From the NCBI GenBank assembly GCA_902779085.1, contig CACYZY010000001.1:432271-496270 (forward strand): a stretch of 64,000 nucleotides of DNA, in the 5' to 3' direction. Position 1 is the first letter of the stretch; each line of letters opens with the position of its first letter. Origin of the DNA: an uncultured Bacteroidales bacterium. GTDB taxonomy: Bacteria > Bacteroidota > Bacteroidia > Bacteroidales > Bacteroidaceae. Below, one piece after another: positions 24,165-33,174 of the stretch. Both the position numbers and the translations under genes were made by a program. A model generated the notes under the pieces. It saw only the letters and a program-made list of their open reading frames with translations, had not been told where the DNA came from and searched no databases.

Positions 24165-26165
24165 ATGAGACATTTTTTAAGCTTGATTATGGTGGCATTT
24201 ATGATGACAGGATGTGAAGGCCATTCGGTGGTAGTATATGAAAGTTTTGAGGATTATCCAGTGAGGAAGGGGAGTCTGAGTGAAATGGAGTATACACCCA
24301 GTGGTGCAAGCTTCCACCTGTGGAGCCCGAATGCCGATGAGGTGCGCCTGATGCTCTATGAGGAGGCAGAGGGTGGTCACGCCTTTGAAACGTACCACAT
24401 GCAGTTGGGTGACGATGGCACCTGGCATGTAAATGTAAATGGTGACCTGAAGGGCAAGTTCTATGCATTCAACGTAAAGATGAATGACGAATGGTTGGGT
24501 GACACTCCTGGCTTGTTTGCCAAGGCGGTGGGTATCAATGGTCTTCGTGGTGCCATTATCGATATGGCTCAAACCAATCCTGTAGGGTGGGAGAACGACC
24601 GTAAGCCTGCTTTGAGAAGCCTGGCGGATGTGGTGGTATATGAGATGCATCATCGTGATTTCTCTATCGACGCCAGTTCGGGCATTGAACATAAAGGACA
24701 GTTTCTGGCACTGACGGAGCAAGGTACCCAAAGTCCAGAAGGCTTGTCAACTGGTATTGACCACCTGAAGGAGTTGGGCGTTACACATATACATATTTTG
24801 CCTTCGTATGATTATGCTTCAATTGACGAGCATACTTTCAAGGACAGTCATTATAACTGGGGCTATGACCCACAGAACTACAACGTGCCTGATGGTTCGT
24901 ATTCTACAGATCCTACAAAACCTGACACTCGCATCATTGAGTTCAAGCAGATGGTGCAGGCTTTGCACCAGGCTGGTATTCGTGTGGTACTAGATGTGGT
25001 GTATAATCATACCTATAACGCTGCTACCAGTGCCTTCGAGAAGACGGTGCCTGGCTATTTCTATCGCATCAAGTCTGACGGTACCTTTGCCAACGGATCG
25101 GGATGCGGCAACGAGACTGCCAGCAATCGTCCTATGATGCGTAAGTTCATGGTGGAGAGTGTACTCTACTGGATGCGTGAATACCACCTCGATGGTTTCC
25201 GCTTCGACCTGATGGGCATTCATGACATCGCTACCATGAATATGATCAGACAGGAGGCACAGAAGCTCGACCCACAAGTATTAATATATGGTGAGGGCTG
25301 GGCAGCAGAAACGCCTCTCTATGCTGCCGACTCGTTGGCGATGAAGGCCAATATAGCCCGCATGCCAGGCATTGCTGCTTTCAGTGATGAAATGCGTGAT
25401 GGTTTGCGTGGCCCTTGGGATGACGATAAGAAGGGTGCTTTCCTGGCAGGTTTGCCTGGACATGAGGAGAGCATCAAGTTTGGTATTGTGGGTGCCATCA
25501 ACCACCCACAGGTGAAGATGGATGAGGTGAACTACAGCAACAAGGCGTGGGCTTCGGAACCTGTGCAGATGATGAGCTATGTGAGTTGTCATGATGATAT
25601 GTGCCTGGTGGACAGGTTGCGTACATCAGTGTCTGACCTGAAAGGCAATGATTTGGAAAAGCTCGATATGCTGGCACAAACGGCAGTGCTGACCTCACAA
25701 GGCATTCCTTTCATCTTTGCTGGTGAGGAGGTGATGCGTGACAAGAAATTTGTGCACAACAGCTTTAATAGTCCTGATAGCATAAATGCCATCAATTGGC
25801 ACAATAAGGCTAAATATCAGTCGGTGTATAACTATTATAAAGGTATGATTGCCCTGCGCAAGCATCATCCTGCTTTCCGTTTGGGCAGTGCCGAACTGGT
25901 GCGGCAACATCTGGAATTCCTGCCTGTTGAGGGCAGTGGAGTGGTGGCATTCTGTCTGAAAGGCCATGCTGGTGGCGATGCGTGGAACAACATCATTGTG
26001 GTGCTGAATGCCCGTCGTGAAGCTGCTAAGGTTGAAGTGCCAGAAGGTAAGTATGTCGTTGTGGTGAAAGATGGCTGGGTAAACGAAGATGGTTTGGGTA
26101 GCCTCTATGGCCCTGTGCTTTCAGTGGCACCCGAAACAGCTTTAATTGTTTACCAAGATAATTGA
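24165..26165 (+). CDS. pulA: Type I pullulanase (GH13), lipoprotein
   Basis: A 666-residue alpha-1,6-debranching enzyme for pullulan, starch or glycogen. A short signal ends in MTGC, suggesting a lipid-anchored periplasmic or surface protein. A CBM48-like N-domain (ASFHLWSPNADEVRLMLYEE) comes first. The GH13 regions are the pullulanase signature YNWGYDPQNYNVPDGSY, VVLDVVYNHTY, GFRFDLMGIHD (nucleophile Asp), LIYGEGWA (acid/base Glu) and SCHDDM. It follows ruvC closely, though it has no functional link to it. Confidence 0.95.
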   Translation: MRHFLSLIMVAFMMTGCEGHSVVVYESFEDYPVRKGSLSEMEYTPSGASFHLWSPNADEVRLMLYEEAEGGHAFETYHMQLGDDGTWHVNVNGDLKGKFYAFNVKMNDEWLGDTPGLFAKAVGINGLRGAIIDMAQTNPVGWENDRKPALRSLADVVVYEMHHRDFSIDASSGIEHKGQFLALTEQGTQSPEGLSTGIDHLKELGVTHIHILPSYDYASIDEHTFKDSHYNWGYDPQNYNVPDGSYSTDPTKPDTRIIEFKQMVQALHQAGIRVVLDVVYNHTYNAATSAFEKTVPGYFYRIKSDGTFANGSGCGNETASNRPMMRKFMVESVLYWMREYHLDGFRFDLMGIHDIATMNMIRQEAQKLDPQVLIYGEGWAAETPLYAADSLAMKANIARMPGIAAFSDEMRDGLRGPWDDDKKGAFLAGLPGHEESIKFGIVGAINHPQVKMDEVNYSNKAWASEPVQMMSYVSCHDDMCLVDRLRTSVSDLKGNDLEKLDMLAQTAVLTSQGIPFIFAGEEVMRDKKFVHNSFNSPDSINAINWHNKAKYQSVYNYYKGMIALRKHHPAFRLGSAELVRQHLEFLPVEGSGVVAFCLKGHAGGDAWNNIIVVLNARREAAKVEVPEGKYVVVVKDGWVNEDGLGSLYGPVLSVAPETALIVYQDN

Positions 26166-26320
26166 TAATTGAGACTTTCTGGAGCAGCGAAAGCAGAGCT
26201 ATGTCGAGTCGTGACGGAATTGTTGCGTAGTAAAATTGATACGAAGTATAAGCATTGGAAGCAAAGCTAAAGAATAATGGTAGGTTCTCGGTCATTGTAG
26301 AAGGTCCATGCTCGATCAAG

Positions 26321-27877
26321 ATGACAGAGGTGCTGCCCCGTAGGGCTGATGTACGTATGGCTGTGCCTACTTCATTGGAAATCAGGAAAGGTGAGCAGAT
26401 AGCTATAGTGGGTGAGAATGGTGCCGGCAAGAGTATGCTGGTGGATTTGCTGATGGGCAAATATCCTTTGGAACAAGGCTCATTGGAATATGATTTCTCA
26501 CCTTCTCCCTGGAAGGAGGCATACAAGAATATCAAGCACATCAGTTTTCGTGATACTTTTGGCAGTGCCGACACCAATTATTATTACCAGCAACGATGGA
26601 ACTCAACGGACTTGGATGAGGTGCCATTGGTGAAGGACTTGATAGGTAGTTTTGAGGAAAGCGCTTTCCAACGTCAGTTGTTTGAGTTGTTCCATGTGGA
26701 GGAGATGCTCGATAAACCCGTTATCTTGCTGAGCAGTGGTGAGATGCGTAAGTTCCAACTGACCAAGATGTTGCTCACGCATCCTCGCATCCTTATATTG
26801 GACAATCCCTATATCGGACTGGATGCTGCTACACGCGACCAGCTTACTGAGTTGCTGATGCAGTTGTCCGAGAAGCAGGGCATCCAACTGATACTGGTGA
26901 TGAGCATGATGGACAGCGTGCCCGATTTCATTACCCATGTAGTGGTAGTGAAAGATATGAGGGTGGCGAGCAAGATGACATTGGACGAATATCGCTCTTG
27001 GTTCCATAACGAACTTACAAAACGCTCTCCAGAAGAGATTTCATTGCCAATGTCCAACTCACAGTTACCATCTTACGGTCAGCAACTGTCAGTCTCCAAC
27101 ATTCATACTTCATTCTCTAACACTTATTCGCCAACATCCCTTGACACTCATTCGTCATCACTCGATACTTCATCTTTCAACCCTCATTCGTCTTCCTTCA
27201 ACCCTCAACAAGAGGAAGTGGTGAGATTGAATAAGGTGAGTATCCGCTATGGCACCCGAACTATCCTGAAAGACCTTGACTGGGTGGTGCGCCAAGGTGA
27301 GAAATGGGCACTGAGTGGCGAGAACGGATGTGGCAAATCTACCTTACTGAGCATTATCTGTGCCGATAATCCGCAGAGTTATGCCTGCGACGTAAGTCTG
27401 TTTGGCTATAAAAGAGGTACTGGCGAGAGTATCTGGGACATCAAGAAGCACATAGGCTATGTAAGTCCTGAGATGCATCGTGCCTACTTGAAAAACCTGC
27501 CTGCCATAGACATTGTGGCAAGTGGATTGCACGACTCTATCGGATTGTATGTGAAGCCCAAACCAGAACAACGGGAGGTGTGCCAACAATGGATGGAGAC
27601 ATTCGGTATTGCTCATCTGGCAGACCGACTTTTCTTGCAAATGAGTGATGGTGAACAGCGTCTGGTACTGTTGGCAAGGGCTTTCGTGAAAGACCCCGAA
27701 TTACTGATACTTGATGAACCGTTGCATGGATTGGATACCTTCAATCGTCGCAAAGTAAAGCGTATCATCAATGCTTTTTGTGCCCGTGAGGACAAGACGC
27801 TGATGATGGTTTCGCATTTTGAAAATGAATTGCCTTCGTGCATCGACCATCGCTTGCACTTGAAGAAAATAATATAG
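26321..27877 (+). CDS. Tandem ABC ATPase (ModF/PhrA-like) with degenerate first site
   Basis: A 518-residue protein with two ABC ATPase domains and no membrane segments. Domain 1: Walker A GENGAGKS, signature LSSGEMRK, Walker B region ILILDNPYIGLD, where the usual catalytic Glu is Asn. Domain 2: GENGCGKST, MSDGEQRL, LLILDEPLHGLD, all intact. Between them, about residues 247-303, is a Ser/Thr/His/Asn-rich, repeat-like linker. I use the ATG at 26321 rather than an in-frame TTG at 26255; 155 bases upstream hold no gene. The role is unknown; molybdate-type, repair or translation-linked roles are possible. Confidence 0.82.
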   Translation: MTEVLPRRADVRMAVPTSLEIRKGEQIAIVGENGAGKSMLVDLLMGKYPLEQGSLEYDFSPSPWKEAYKNIKHISFRDTFGSADTNYYYQQRWNSTDLDEVPLVKDLIGSFEESAFQRQLFELFHVEEMLDKPVILLSSGEMRKFQLTKMLLTHPRILILDNPYIGLDAATRDQLTELLMQLSEKQGIQLILVMSMMDSVPDFITHVVVVKDMRVASKMTLDEYRSWFHNELTKRSPEEISLPMSNSQLPSYGQQLSVSNIHTSFSNTYSPTSLDTHSSSLDTSSFNPHSSSFNPQQEEVVRLNKVSIRYGTRTILKDLDWVVRQGEKWALSGENGCGKSTLLSIICADNPQSYACDVSLFGYKRGTGESIWDIKKHIGYVSPEMHRAYLKNLPAIDIVASGLHDSIGLYVKPKPEQREVCQQWMETFGIAHLADRLFLQMSDGEQRLVLLARAFVKDPELLILDEPLHGLDTFNRRKVKRIINAFCAREDKTLMMVSHFENELPSCIDHRLHLKKII

Positions 27878-27879
27878 TT

Positions 27880-28536
27880 ATGGATTATTTGATAAATATA
27901 GACAGTGATTTGCTCTTGTGGTTCAATGGAGCTCACAACGCCTTTTTCGATGCGTTCATGATGCTCTTTACAGGCAAGTTTATCTGGGTGCCCATGTATT
28001 TGGCATTGGCTTATGTACTGTTTAGGAATATGACACCCAAACAAGCCACGATGTGCTTGGTAGCCATAGCGCTGGTCATTGTCATTGCAGACCAGATGAG
28101 TTCCTCACTGATACGTCATGCTGTAGGTCGCTTGCGCCCAGCAAATCTGGAAAACCCCATTAGTAATATGGTGCATGTTGTTGATGGTTATCGTGGGGGC
28201 AGATACGGTTTCCCCAGTAGTCATGCAGCCAACTCGTTTGGTTTGGCTTTCTTCTTGCTCTATCTGCTTCGACGCAGTCCGATTCCTGCCTTCATCATGG
28301 TGTGGGCCGTTGTGAACTGCTATTCTCGCATCTATCTGGGTGTGCATTATCCAGGCGATATCCTGTGTGGTGCGTTGGTAGGCTTGGTGGCAGCTACGTT
28401 AGTTTGGTTCATCTATAAGAAATTGACTAAGCAGACATTCTTACAGGAAGTGCAACATTGGTGGGTGCCTATAGTTGTTGGTTTGCTCACAGTCGTAGGC
28501 ATTTCACTCTATTCTTACTATGTAATAAATTATTAA
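27880..28536 (+). CDS. PAP2-family membrane phosphatase
   Basis: A 218-residue membrane protein with about five helices. The PAP2 motifs are SSSLIRHAVGRLRPAN (motif 1, K/R-x6-RP type), GGRYGFPSSHAAN (motif 2, PSxH) and YSRIYLGVHYPGD (motif 3, SRx5Hx3D). Family members dephosphorylate undecaprenyl diphosphate, phosphatidylglycerophosphate or lipid A. The ATG at 27880 is chosen because it begins the usual short N-tail DYLINIDSDLLLWFNG. A second, soluble PAP2 enzyme follows after 13 bases. Confidence 0.9.
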   Translation: MDYLINIDSDLLLWFNGAHNAFFDAFMMLFTGKFIWVPMYLALAYVLFRNMTPKQATMCLVAIALVIVIADQMSSSLIRHAVGRLRPANLENPISNMVHVVDGYRGGRYGFPSSHAANSFGLAFFLLYLLRRSPIPAFIMVWAVVNCYSRIYLGVHYPGDILCGALVGLVAATLVWFIYKKLTKQTFLQEVQHWWVPIVVGLLTVVGISLYSYYVINY

Positions 28537-28549
28537 AAATCTATATGTT

Positions 28550-29362
28550 ATGAAGAAGACTCTCTTATTCGCAGCCCTGATGATTGCTGCAACGAATGTA
28601 ATGGCTCAAGATGCTGCATCAAAAGCTCGTGCTGGTGTTTATGACCGTTCTACAGCTCCTCAGTATTTCTTTTTAGAGCAGAAAGATGTGCCCAGTAGCG
28701 TGTATTTGTTGCCTCCTCCTCCAGAACCAGGTAGTGCCAAGTTTTCTGTTGATGAGGCTCGCTTCAATTGGGGACGCTATCAACGCCTTCGTCCACGTGG
28801 CAAGCAAGCCATCGCTGATGCTGATGTAACACCGAAGGGCGTAGCTGTGGCTTTCAGTGAGGCATTTGGCATAGAGATCAATGAGCAGAATACGCCTGAA
28901 ATTTATAAACTGATGACCAATATGAATGGCGATGCTGGTGTGCTGAGTGGTGGCGAGGCAAAAGTTTACTACCAACGTATGCGTCCGTTTGTTTATTTTG
29001 GCATAGGTACCAGTGTACCAGAAGATGAGGCAGCTTTGGTAAACAATGGTTCTTATCCGTCAGGTCATACAGCCATAGGTTGGGCTACTGCTTTGGTGTT
29101 GGCAGAAATAAACGTTGATCGTCAGAACGAGATACTGAAACGTGGCTATGAGATGGGTGAGAGTCGTGTGATTGCAGGCTATCACTACCAGAGTGATGTG
29201 GATAACGGTCGTATAGTTGCTGCAGGTGTGGTGGCACGCTTGCATGCTGACGAGGGTTTCCAGAAACAGTTGGAAAAGGCCAAGAAGGAGTTTGCCAAAC
29301 TGAAGAAGGAGGGCAAGATTGCTCCATCAACCTTTTCTTTCAACCCTGCAGAATTGAATTGA
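28550..29362 (+). CDS. Secreted class A acid phosphatase-like PAP2 protein
   Basis: A 270-residue protein with a cleavable signal peptide (MKKTLLFAALMIAATNVMAQ). PAP2 motifs of the PhoN type are KVYYQRMRPF, GSYPSGHTAIGWATAL and ESRVIAGYHYQSDVDNGR. It probably acts in the periplasm on phosphomonoesters. It directly follows the membrane PAP2 gene and its stop lies five bases before the ATG of the next gene, so the three are co-transcribed. Confidence 0.9.
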   Translation: MKKTLLFAALMIAATNVMAQDAASKARAGVYDRSTAPQYFFLEQKDVPSSVYLLPPPPEPGSAKFSVDEARFNWGRYQRLRPRGKQAIADADVTPKGVAVAFSEAFGIEINEQNTPEIYKLMTNMNGDAGVLSGGEAKVYYQRMRPFVYFGIGTSVPEDEAALVNNGSYPSGHTAIGWATALVLAEINVDRQNEILKRGYEMGESRVIAGYHYQSDVDNGRIVAAGVVARLHADEGFQKQLEKAKKEFAKLKKEGKIAPSTFSFNPAELN

Positions 29363-29367
29363 TTATT

Positions 29368-30882
29368 ATGAAAATATTTCCTACATCATCCATCAAGATG
29401 CTCGATGCCTATACCATTGAGCACGAACCGATTGCATCTATCGACTTGATGGAGCGTGCTGCTAAGGCTATTGTAAATGAGTTGACGGCTCAGTGGCCTG
29501 AGAAGGAAGAAACCAGATTTGTCATCTTTGCAGGACCAGGCAATAACGGTGGTGATGCGTTGGCGGTAACTCGCCTATTGGCAGAGAAAGGCTATCATCC
29601 AGAGGCCTATTTGTTTAATACAACTGGTAAACTGTCAGCTGATTGTGAGACCAATCGTGATTTGCTGACTCTTGCCGATGGAGTAGATTTCCATGAGGTA
29701 ACTACCCAGTTTACACCTCCCAAACTCACAGAAGATGATGTGATTATCGATGGCTTGTTTGGTAGTGGACTGAACAAGCCCCTTAGTGGGGGCTTTGCCT
29801 CATTGGTGAAGTTTATCAATGGTGCTGGTGCTACTATTGTGAGCATCGATATTCCCAGTGGTTTGATGGGTGAGGATAATAGTAGTCACAATATGGAGGC
29901 AGTGGTAAGGGCCGACTATACCCTGAGTCTGCAGTTCCCCAAACTGGCATTCCTTTTTGCTGAGAACGAAGCATACGTAGGTGCTTGGAAGGTGCTCGAC
30001 ATAGGCTTGAGCAAAGAGGCGATACGTCAAACGCCCACACTGTACGAGATGGGTGATGAAGGAAGGATAAGGTATCAGCTTAAGATTCGCAATCGATTCT
30101 CTCATAAAGGCGATTTTGGCAGAGCGTTGCTTGTAGCAGGACAACAAGGTATGGCTGGTGCTTCTGTCTTGGCAGCTCGTGCTTGCTTGCGTTCAGGTAT
30201 CGGACTACTTACTGTGCATGTGCCTTTGTGCAACAATACTATTGTGCAGACATCTGTACCAGAGGCGATGACTTCGTTAGATGCAAATGAGTTCTGCTTT
30301 ACCGAGACGCCCAACTTAGAAGGATTTCAGGCCATTGGTGTAGGTCCTGGCTTAGGAAAGGATGACCAAACCAAGCAAGCATTATATGACCTGCTAACCC
30401 GTAGTACTGTGCCTATGGTGGTGGATGCTGATGCGTTGAATCTAATAGGGGAGAACCACAGCTATTTGCGTCGATTGACCAAAGGCAGTATTATCACACC
30501 GCATCCAGGCGAATTGGATCGTCTGGTGGGTAAGTGTGCAGATTCATACGAGAGATTAACGAGGGCCATCAACTTGGCGCAGACTTGTGGCATATATATC
30601 GTGCTGAAAGGAGCATATACTGCTGTTATCTCGCCTTCAGGCGATTGCTGGTTTAATGTTACAGGCAATCCCGGTATGGCTACAGGAGGCTGTGGTGATG
30701 TGCTTACTGGTATCATCCTGGCATTGCTGGCACAAGGTTATGATGCCGAAAACGCAGCCAAGATGGGTGTATATATTCATGGATTGGCAGGCGACATTGC
30801 GGCACGAGAGAAAGGAGAAACTGCCCTCATAGCCAGTGATGTGGTGGATAACCTCTCCAAAGCTTGGAAGTTATTGGAATAA
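29368..30882 (+). CDS. nnr: Bifunctional NAD(P)HX epimerase/dehydratase
   Basis: A 504-residue metabolite-repair enzyme that converts damaged (hydrated) NAD(P)H back to NAD(P)H. The N-terminal YjeF_N epimerase half (to about residue 210) shows AGPGNNGGDALAVTRLL and IIDGLFGSGLNKPLSG. The C-terminal carbohydrate-kinase-like dehydratase shows ITPHPGELDRL and GNPGMATGGCGDVLTG. An in-frame TTG lies three codons earlier; the ATG at 29368 gives the normal MKIFPTSSIK start. A terminator follows. Confidence 0.95.
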   Translation: MKIFPTSSIKMLDAYTIEHEPIASIDLMERAAKAIVNELTAQWPEKEETRFVIFAGPGNNGGDALAVTRLLAEKGYHPEAYLFNTTGKLSADCETNRDLLTLADGVDFHEVTTQFTPPKLTEDDVIIDGLFGSGLNKPLSGGFASLVKFINGAGATIVSIDIPSGLMGEDNSSHNMEAVVRADYTLSLQFPKLAFLFAENEAYVGAWKVLDIGLSKEAIRQTPTLYEMGDEGRIRYQLKIRNRFSHKGDFGRALLVAGQQGMAGASVLAARACLRSGIGLLTVHVPLCNNTIVQTSVPEAMTSLDANEFCFTETPNLEGFQAIGVGPGLGKDDQTKQALYDLLTRSTVPMVVDADALNLIGENHSYLRRLTKGSIITPHPGELDRLVGKCADSYERLTRAINLAQTCGIYIVLKGAYTAVISPSGDCWFNVTGNPGMATGGCGDVLTGIILALLAQGYDAENAAKMGVYIHGLAGDIAAREKGETALIASDVVDNLSKAWKLLE

Positions 30883-30906
30883 ACATTTTTTCCATCCATA
30901 AATCAT

Positions 30907-30937
30907 GAACCCCAAAAGTAGCAAGCTTTTGGGGTTC
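30907..30937. terminator. Intrinsic terminator after the NAD(P)HX repair gene
   Basis: GAACCCCAAAAG and CTTTTGGGGTTC form a perfect 12-bp stem with a seven-base loop, followed by ACTTTTTG. It lies between convergent genes and can serve both. Confidence 0.85.
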
Positions 30938-30977
30938 ACTTTTTGTTTATTACAACGCTCTTTGAAAGATGGGATGT

Positions 30978-31406
30978 TTAATCGTCAAATTCAATCATCT
31001 TGAAACGCTTGTTAAACTTCATTTCCATGCTATTGTTCAGCTTCACTTCATAGTTCTTACGAACGCGTTCAATCTTAATGATCGTGGCAGTGGGGAAAGT
31101 TTGCTGCACCGTTGCCCTGATTTGTTCAGGGATGAGAGCGGCAGGCACTGGCAACAAATTGCAGTCGATTTCCGTCCATTCACCCTTCTTATTGAATTCC
31201 GCTTTCTCACCACTTTGGTACACCACTTTGTATTCTTTGCCTTCCACAGTAACAACTGCAGGCACCTTGTCGGCAAAATGTTGCTTCAAAATAGCCTGAG
31301 CCTGTGCAGGCAGTTGGTTAAAAGTGATCACTTTGATATTGTCGGCCATCATTGACATACTCATAGTCAACATAAAGACCAACATCAATACAATTCTCTT
31401 TTTCAT
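30978..31406 (-). CDS. PepSY-like domain-containing periplasmic protein
   Basis: A 142-residue exported protein with signal peptide MKKRIVLMLVFMLTMSMSMMA. It has two similar halves, each with a helix and strands ending in aromatic/charged patterns (PAQAQAILKQHFADK ... KVVYQSGEKAEFNKKGEW; PEQIRATVQQTFPTA ... YEVKLNNSMEMKFNKRF), typical of the Bacteroidetes PepSY-like/BLIP-like family. Its function is unknown; the family is thought to be periplasmic and binding. It shares no clear operon; the DUF5715 gene ends 32 bases upstream. Confidence 0.85.
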   Translation of the reverse strand: MKKRIVLMLVFMLTMSMSMMADNIKVITFNQLPAQAQAILKQHFADKVPAVVTVEGKEYKVVYQSGEKAEFNKKGEWTEIDCNLLPVPAALIPEQIRATVQQTFPTATIIKIERVRKNYEVKLNNSMEMKFNKRFKMIEFDD

Positions 31407-31438
31407 AAAAGGTAATTATTTGTAGTTATTTTTTATGT

Positions 31439-32101
31439 TCATCTTGTTGTGATATGGAAGCACCCTTGCTTGCGCTCATACTTGATGTAACAGCGTTTGG
31501 CAAGGCGAGCATCGCGTAACACTTCACTCAGCACCATTTTCAATGTGTCGGCACCTACTTCCTGCATAGGCCTTCCATCCTTGTCGGCCACCTGCTCGAA
31601 GCGCTTCCAACTGATGTCGAAGGTAGTGCCGTAACAATGGGTAGAGTTTTCCGTAGCATTGATGTTGCTCTTCGAGAGTTGTTTTTGCTGTTCTTGTGAG
31701 CGGGTTACAGAAGTGATGATGATGCGATAAGGGTTCAGTCCTTTGTTAGTCAGTGAATCCAGAAAGTTAATGCCAATATCGTCTATGAGTTTAGCTGCCT
31801 GAGGGATAACATAAGGTACAGAGTGTGTCAGTTCCTCTACCGTATAGTGTTCGTTGCTCTCTATCAATTTCAGTTGCTTGATATTAGCAGCATCCTTAGT
31901 ATTCTTGAATGGTTTTATACCGATGGCTCTTGCAGCTGATAGTTGTGTGTCGTTGTCGTCAGGAAAATCTCGTTGATAACTTATGACCCCTCGGATGTTA
32001 TGAGGGTCGTTCATTTTCATTGACATGTCTTTCTTGCAGCTACCCAACAGGCAAACACCTGCCAGTAAAACGATAATCGGACTAATTTGAGAGATTTTCA
32101 T
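31439..32101 (-). CDS. DUF5715 family lipoprotein (M15-like fold)
   Basis: A 220-residue lipoprotein starting MKISQISPIIVLLAGVCLLG with a lipobox LLGSC. The C-terminal region has ENSTHCYGTTFDISW, which resembles the S-x-H-x2-G-x-A-x-D zinc motif of VanY/M15 D-Ala-D-Ala peptidases, and ITSVTRSQEQQKQL upstream of it, also M15-like. A cell-wall role is likely but catalysis is not proven. The open frame extends 80 codons further upstream, but that part overlaps truA and lacks sense, so I start at 32101. Confidence 0.82.
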   Translation of the reverse strand: MKISQISPIIVLLAGVCLLGSCKKDMSMKMNDPHNIRGVISYQRDFPDDNDTQLSAARAIGIKPFKNTKDAANIKQLKLIESNEHYTVEELTHSVPYVIPQAAKLIDDIGINFLDSLTNKGLNPYRIIITSVTRSQEQQKQLSKSNINATENSTHCYGTTFDISWKRFEQVADKDGRPMQEVGADTLKMVLSEVLRDARLAKRCYIKYERKQGCFHITTR

Positions 32102-32111
32102 AAGTTTTTCA

Positions 32112-32119
32112 TATATTTG
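32112..32119 (+). promoter_or_regulatory. Putative -7 element for truA
   Basis: TATATTTG, 31 bases upstream of the truA ATG. A divergent near match (TATCTTTA on the minus strand, 32125-32132) faces the DUF5715 gene. Confidence 0.5.
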
Positions 32120-32149
32120 CGGTGTAAAGATAGTAATCTTATTTGATAA

Positions 32150-32884
32150 ATGCAACGTTACTTCATATATTTGGCTTACGATGGCACTCGTTATCATGGA
32201 TGGCAGATACAGCCCAATGGTGATAGTGTGCAGCAGCAACTCATGGAGGCGTTGCAAACCTTGTTGCGCCGTGAGGTTGTAGAAGTTACAGGAGCAGGAC
32301 GCACTGACACTGGGGTACATGCAAAACTCATGGTGGCTCATTTTGATTACGATGAGGCAGTCAACTGCACCATGCTTGCCGATAAGCTTAATCGCTTGTT
32401 GCCTCCCGATATCAGTGTATTCAAGTTAGAACCTGTGGATGCTGAGATGCATGCCCGTTTCAGCGCTAAGGCTCGCCGTTACGAGTACTATGTTACCACA
32501 GCCAAAAGTCCTTTCATGCGTCAATATCGCTACAAGTTGCACAAAGCGCCAGATTTCGAATTGATGAACCAGGCAGCTAAATTACTGCTACAGGTAGAGG
32601 ATTTTACCAGTTTCAGCAAGTTGCATACTGATGTGAAGACCAATATCTGTCATGTTACTCGTGCTGAATGGAGTCAGGTAGATGAGGTAACATGGGTGTT
32701 TAATATTCAAGCCGATCGTTTCCTTCGCAATATGGTGCGTGCCATTGTCGGTACTCTTCTGGAGGTGGGTTATGGCAAACTCACTTTAGAAGATTTCCAG
32801 CAAGTCATCCAACAAAAAGACCGTTGCTCTGCAGGTATGTCTGTTCCTGCCCAAGGCCTCTTCCTGGCGGATATCCAGTATTGA
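32150..32884 (+). CDS. truA: tRNA pseudouridine synthase A
   Basis: A 244-residue enzyme that makes pseudouridine at positions 38-40 of tRNA anticodon stems. The catalytic motif [11 protein letters not shown] holds the essential Asp. [18 protein letters not shown] near the start and [17 protein letters not shown] near the end are family-typical. It is followed by a repeat-rich non-coding region. Confidence 0.96.
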   Translation: MQRYFIYLAYDGTRYHGWQIQPNGDSVQQQLMEALQTLLRREVVEVTGAGRTDTGVHAKLMVAHFDYDEAVNCTMLADKLNRLLPPDISVFKLEPVDAEMHARFSAKARRYEYYVTTAKSPFMRQYRYKLHKAPDFELMNQAAKLLLQVEDFTSFSKLHTDVKTNICHVTRAEWSQVDEVTWVFNIQADRFLRNMVRAIVGTLLEVGYGKLTLEDFQQVIQQKDRCSAGMSVPAQGLFLADIQY

Positions 32885-32961
32885 ATTACAGGATTACAGA
32901 CGCTGCTTTTACCTTCTTTTTATTCCAAGTATTCCGACATGTCGTCGGAGGCGTCGTTATG

Positions 32962-33050
32962 GGTCGTTGCAATATCTCCCATTGGTCGTCGCAGTATCTC
33001 CTATGGGGGTACGGCAGATATTGCGTTGGGTGATAGCAGATACTGCAGAG
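32962..33050. repeat. Degenerate array of about 22-bp units downstream of truA
   Basis: Units beginning GGT start at 32962, 32984, 33008 and 33029: GGTCGTTGCAATATCTCCCA, GGTCGTCGCAGTATCTCCTA, GGTACGGCAGATATTGCGTT and GGTGATAGCAGATACTGCAG. Units 1-2 and units 3-4 are inverted with respect to each other in the core (GCAATATCT against AGATATTGC; GCAGTATCT against AGATACTGC), so the array can fold back. A small hairpin CCGAC/GTCGG precedes it near 32934-32948. Confidence 0.65.
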
Positions 33051-33137
33051 AGTGTTAGTAAGCTTTGGCACGACAGATAGGGAACTTTGCTTCGATAGAT
33101 AGCAGGCATTGCTCCTATTGAAAAAAGATAACTAAGC

Positions 33138-33169
33138 TTTTGATGGAAGAGATTATATTTGTATCTTTG
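33138..33169 (+). promoter_or_regulatory. Strong putative promoter, likely giving a leaderless mRNA
   Basis: TTTTG at 33138-33142 and TATCTTTG at 33162-33169 are 19 bases apart, an excellent Bacteroidetes promoter. The ATG follows only five bases after the -7 box, so the transcript would start at or next to the start codon. Confidence 0.7.
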
Positions 33170-33174
33170 CAGCC

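Noticed and set aside
26166-26320. N-terminal part of the ABC ATPase or a decayed gene before it
   Set aside because: In-frame translation from the TTG at 26255 adds 22 residues without clear homology, and frames further upstream contain stops. The evidence is too weak to call a pseudogene.
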